From: Dermatophilus congolensis
GTDB lineage: Bacteria; Actinomycetota; Actinomycetes; Actinomycetales; Dermatophilaceae
DNA: 40,314 nt
Direction of reading: 5' to 3'
Assembly (NCBI GenBank): GCA_030538115.1
Contig: JAUNUP010000026.1
Location: 1 to 40,314 of the forward strand
Shown here: in pieces, positions 38,945 to 40,314 of the stretch
Layout of the letters: each line of letters begins with the position of its first letter
How positions within the stretch are numbered: the stretch's first letter is position 1
Program-made: the position numbers and the translations under genes
The notes under the pieces: generated by a model
Database searches by the model: none
Seen by the model: the letters and a program-made list of their open reading frames with translations, nothing else
What the model was told of the DNA's origin: nothing

Positions 38945-40314
38945 CACGCCTCCTCGCCCGCGAGCAGCTTCACAGACACCTCGCGCATCTCGACCTTGCG
39001 GATCTTGCCGGTGACGGTCATCGGAAACTCGTCGACCACGTGTACGTAGCGCGGGATCTTGTGTCGGGCGAGCTTGCCTTCGGAGAACTCGCGCAGCGCC
39101 TCCGGAGTCATGGCCGGAGCGCCGGCCTTGAGCCGCACCCACGCCATGAGTTCTTCGCCGTATTTCTCGTCGGGTACGCCGATGACCTGCGCGTCGAGCA
39201 CGTCGGGGTGGGTGTAGAGAAACTCTTCGATCTCGCGCGGGTAGATGTTCTCGCCGCCGCGGATCACCATGTCTTTGATACGGCCGGTGATCTGCACGTA
39301 GCCGTCGTCGTCCATGACGGCTACGTCGCCGGTGTACATCCAGCCGTCCTTGATGCTCTCTTCGGTCTTGTCGGGCTGGTTCCAGTAGCCGAGCATCACG
39401 CTGTAGCCCTTGGTGCAGAACTCCCCCGCCTGGCCACGAGCAGCGACGCCGCCGGTGGCGGGGTCGATGATCTTGATCTCCAGGTGCGGCCCGACCTTGC
39501 CCACGGTGCCGACGCGGCGTTCGAGGGAGTCGTCACTGCGGGTCTGCGTGGAGACCGGCGAGGTCTCGGTCATGCCGTAACAGATCGACACCTCCTCCAT
39601 GTTCATCCGGTCGATGACCTCGCGCATCGTCTTCTCCGGGCACGGCGAGCCCGCCATGATGCCGGTGCGCAGCGTCGACAGGTCGTAGCTGTCGAAATCT
39701 GGGAGCGCCAGCTCGGCGATGAACATCGTCGGCACGCCGTAGAGGCTCGTGCACTTCTCCTGCGACACGGCTCGCAGGCTCGCGGCCGGGTCGAACGACG
39801 GCGCCGGAATGACCATGCACGAGCCGTGCGTCGTGCATGCGAGGTTGCCCATCACCATGCCGAAGCAGTGGTAGAAGGGCACCGGGATGCAGACGCGGTC
39901 GTTCTCGGTGTAATCGATCGTCTCGCCGACGAAGAAGCCGTTGTTGAGGATGTTCGTGTGCGAGAGCGTCGCACCCTTCGGGAATCCTGTTGTGCCGGAG
40001 GTGTACTGGATGTTGATCGGGTCTTCCGGAGACAGGGTGGCGCGTACCTCGGCGAGCACCGACTCGTCGATCGGCCCGGCCATCATCGCCTCCCACTCCT
40101 CGTCACCGAAGAGCACGACGAACTCCAGGTCGGGGCAGTTGGGCTGCACCTGCGCGAGCATGCCCGTGTAGTCGCTGGTCTTGAACTGCGGTGCCGCGAT
40201 GGCGGCCCGGATGCCCGCCTGCTTGAGCACGTACTCGAGTTCGTGCGTGCGGTAGGCGGGGTTGATGTTGACGAGCACGGCACCGATCTCGGCGGTGGCG
40301 TACTGCACCATCGT
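38944..40314 (-). CDS. Acyl-CoA synthetase (AMP-binding), N-terminus outside window
   Basis: The frame is open to the right edge, so the first part of the protein is missing; 456 residues are visible. They hold the ATP/AMP P-loop YTSGTTGFPKGATLSH, the adenylate site YGMTETSPVS, the hinge TGDVAVMDDDGYVQITGRIKD and the C-terminal catalytic Lys region TVTGKIRK. The opening NINPAYRTHELEYVL is typical of the medium/long-chain fatty-acid CoA ligases found beside CoA-transferases. It forms acyl-CoA from a free acid, ATP and CoA. It is the first visible gene of the operon with the mini-gene, scoA and scoB; the promoter lies outside the window. Confidence 0.93.
   Translation of the reverse strand, partial: TMVQYATAEIGAVLVNINPAYRTHELEYVLKQAGIRAAIAAPQFKTSDYTGMLAQVQPNCPDLEFVVLFGDEEWEAMMAGPIDESVLAEVRATLSPEDPINIQYTSGTTGFPKGATLSHTNILNNGFFVGETIDYTENDRVCIPVPFYHCFGMVMGNLACTTHGSCMVIPAPSFDPAASLRAVSQEKCTSLYGVPTMFIAELALPDFDSYDLSTLRTGIMAGSPCPEKTMREVIDRMNMEEVSICYGMTETSPVSTQTRSDDSLERRVGTVGKVGPHLEIKIIDPATGGVAARGQAGEFCTKGYSVMLGYWNQPDKTEESIKDGWMYTGDVAVMDDDGYVQITGRIKDMVIRGGENIYPREIEEFLYTHPDVLDAQVIGVPDEKYGEELMAWVRLKAGAPAMTPEALREFSEGKLARHKIPRYVHVVDEFPMTVTGKIRKVEMREVSVKLLAGEEA

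Overview
The window is high-GC DNA with GTG and ATG starts, heavy codon bias to G/C, many 1-4 base stop/start overlaps (TGATG, ATGA, GTGA) and several starts that look leaderless. Together with the gene families (MMPL transporter, YhgE/Pip protein, VapBC, excalibur-domain protein, AGCS symporter) this points to an actinomycete, probably of the Micrococcales; the genus cannot be fixed from sequence alone. No rRNA, tRNA, phage, insertion sequence or CRISPR array was seen.

Layout. 1-631: the 3' end of a WD40-repeat gene and the remains of an acyl-CoA thioesterase gene. 639-4352: a sugar-type ABC importer (ATPase, permease, lipoprotein). 4539-9362, mostly minus strand: a non-canonical Nramp-like transporter, a PRC-barrel protein with acidic repeats, a glutathionyl-hydroquinone-reductase-like enzyme and a cupin. 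9479-16243: an envelope-transport locus made of a very long YhgE/Pip heptad-repeat protein, an MMPL (RND) transporter fused to an ABC-type ATPase domain, and a divergent TetR regulator; the intergenic space carries four 16-bp dyads repeated every 17 bp. 16464-21926: an oligopeptide-type ABC importer operon. 21932-27814, all minus: a choline/carnitine acyltransferase, a MarR regulator, an alanine/glycine:cation symporter, an S4 RNA-binding protein and an M20 amidohydrolase.

28000-37201: a VapBC toxin-antitoxin pair, a fructosamine-kinase-like protein, a PhoD-like phosphatase, a small membrane protein, a cytochrome P450, an excalibur-domain secreted protein, a nitronate monooxygenase, a YdeI-like protein and an FAD monooxygenase. 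37411-40314, minus: a tightly packed operon of acyl-CoA synthetase (cut by the window end), a 25-residue mini-gene, and both subunits of a 3-oxoacid CoA-transferase, a likely route for activating and using keto or short-chain acids.

Three things stand out beyond ordinary gene content. First, six copies of a 55-56 bp element bounded by perfect or near-perfect 12-bp inverted repeats lie only between genes, twice as head-to-head pairs. Second, the MMPL-ABC fusion with its YhgE partner and phased operator array looks like a self-contained, tightly regulated envelope export system. Third, several genes share a -10 hexamer ending exactly six bases before the start codon, which suggests leaderless transcripts.
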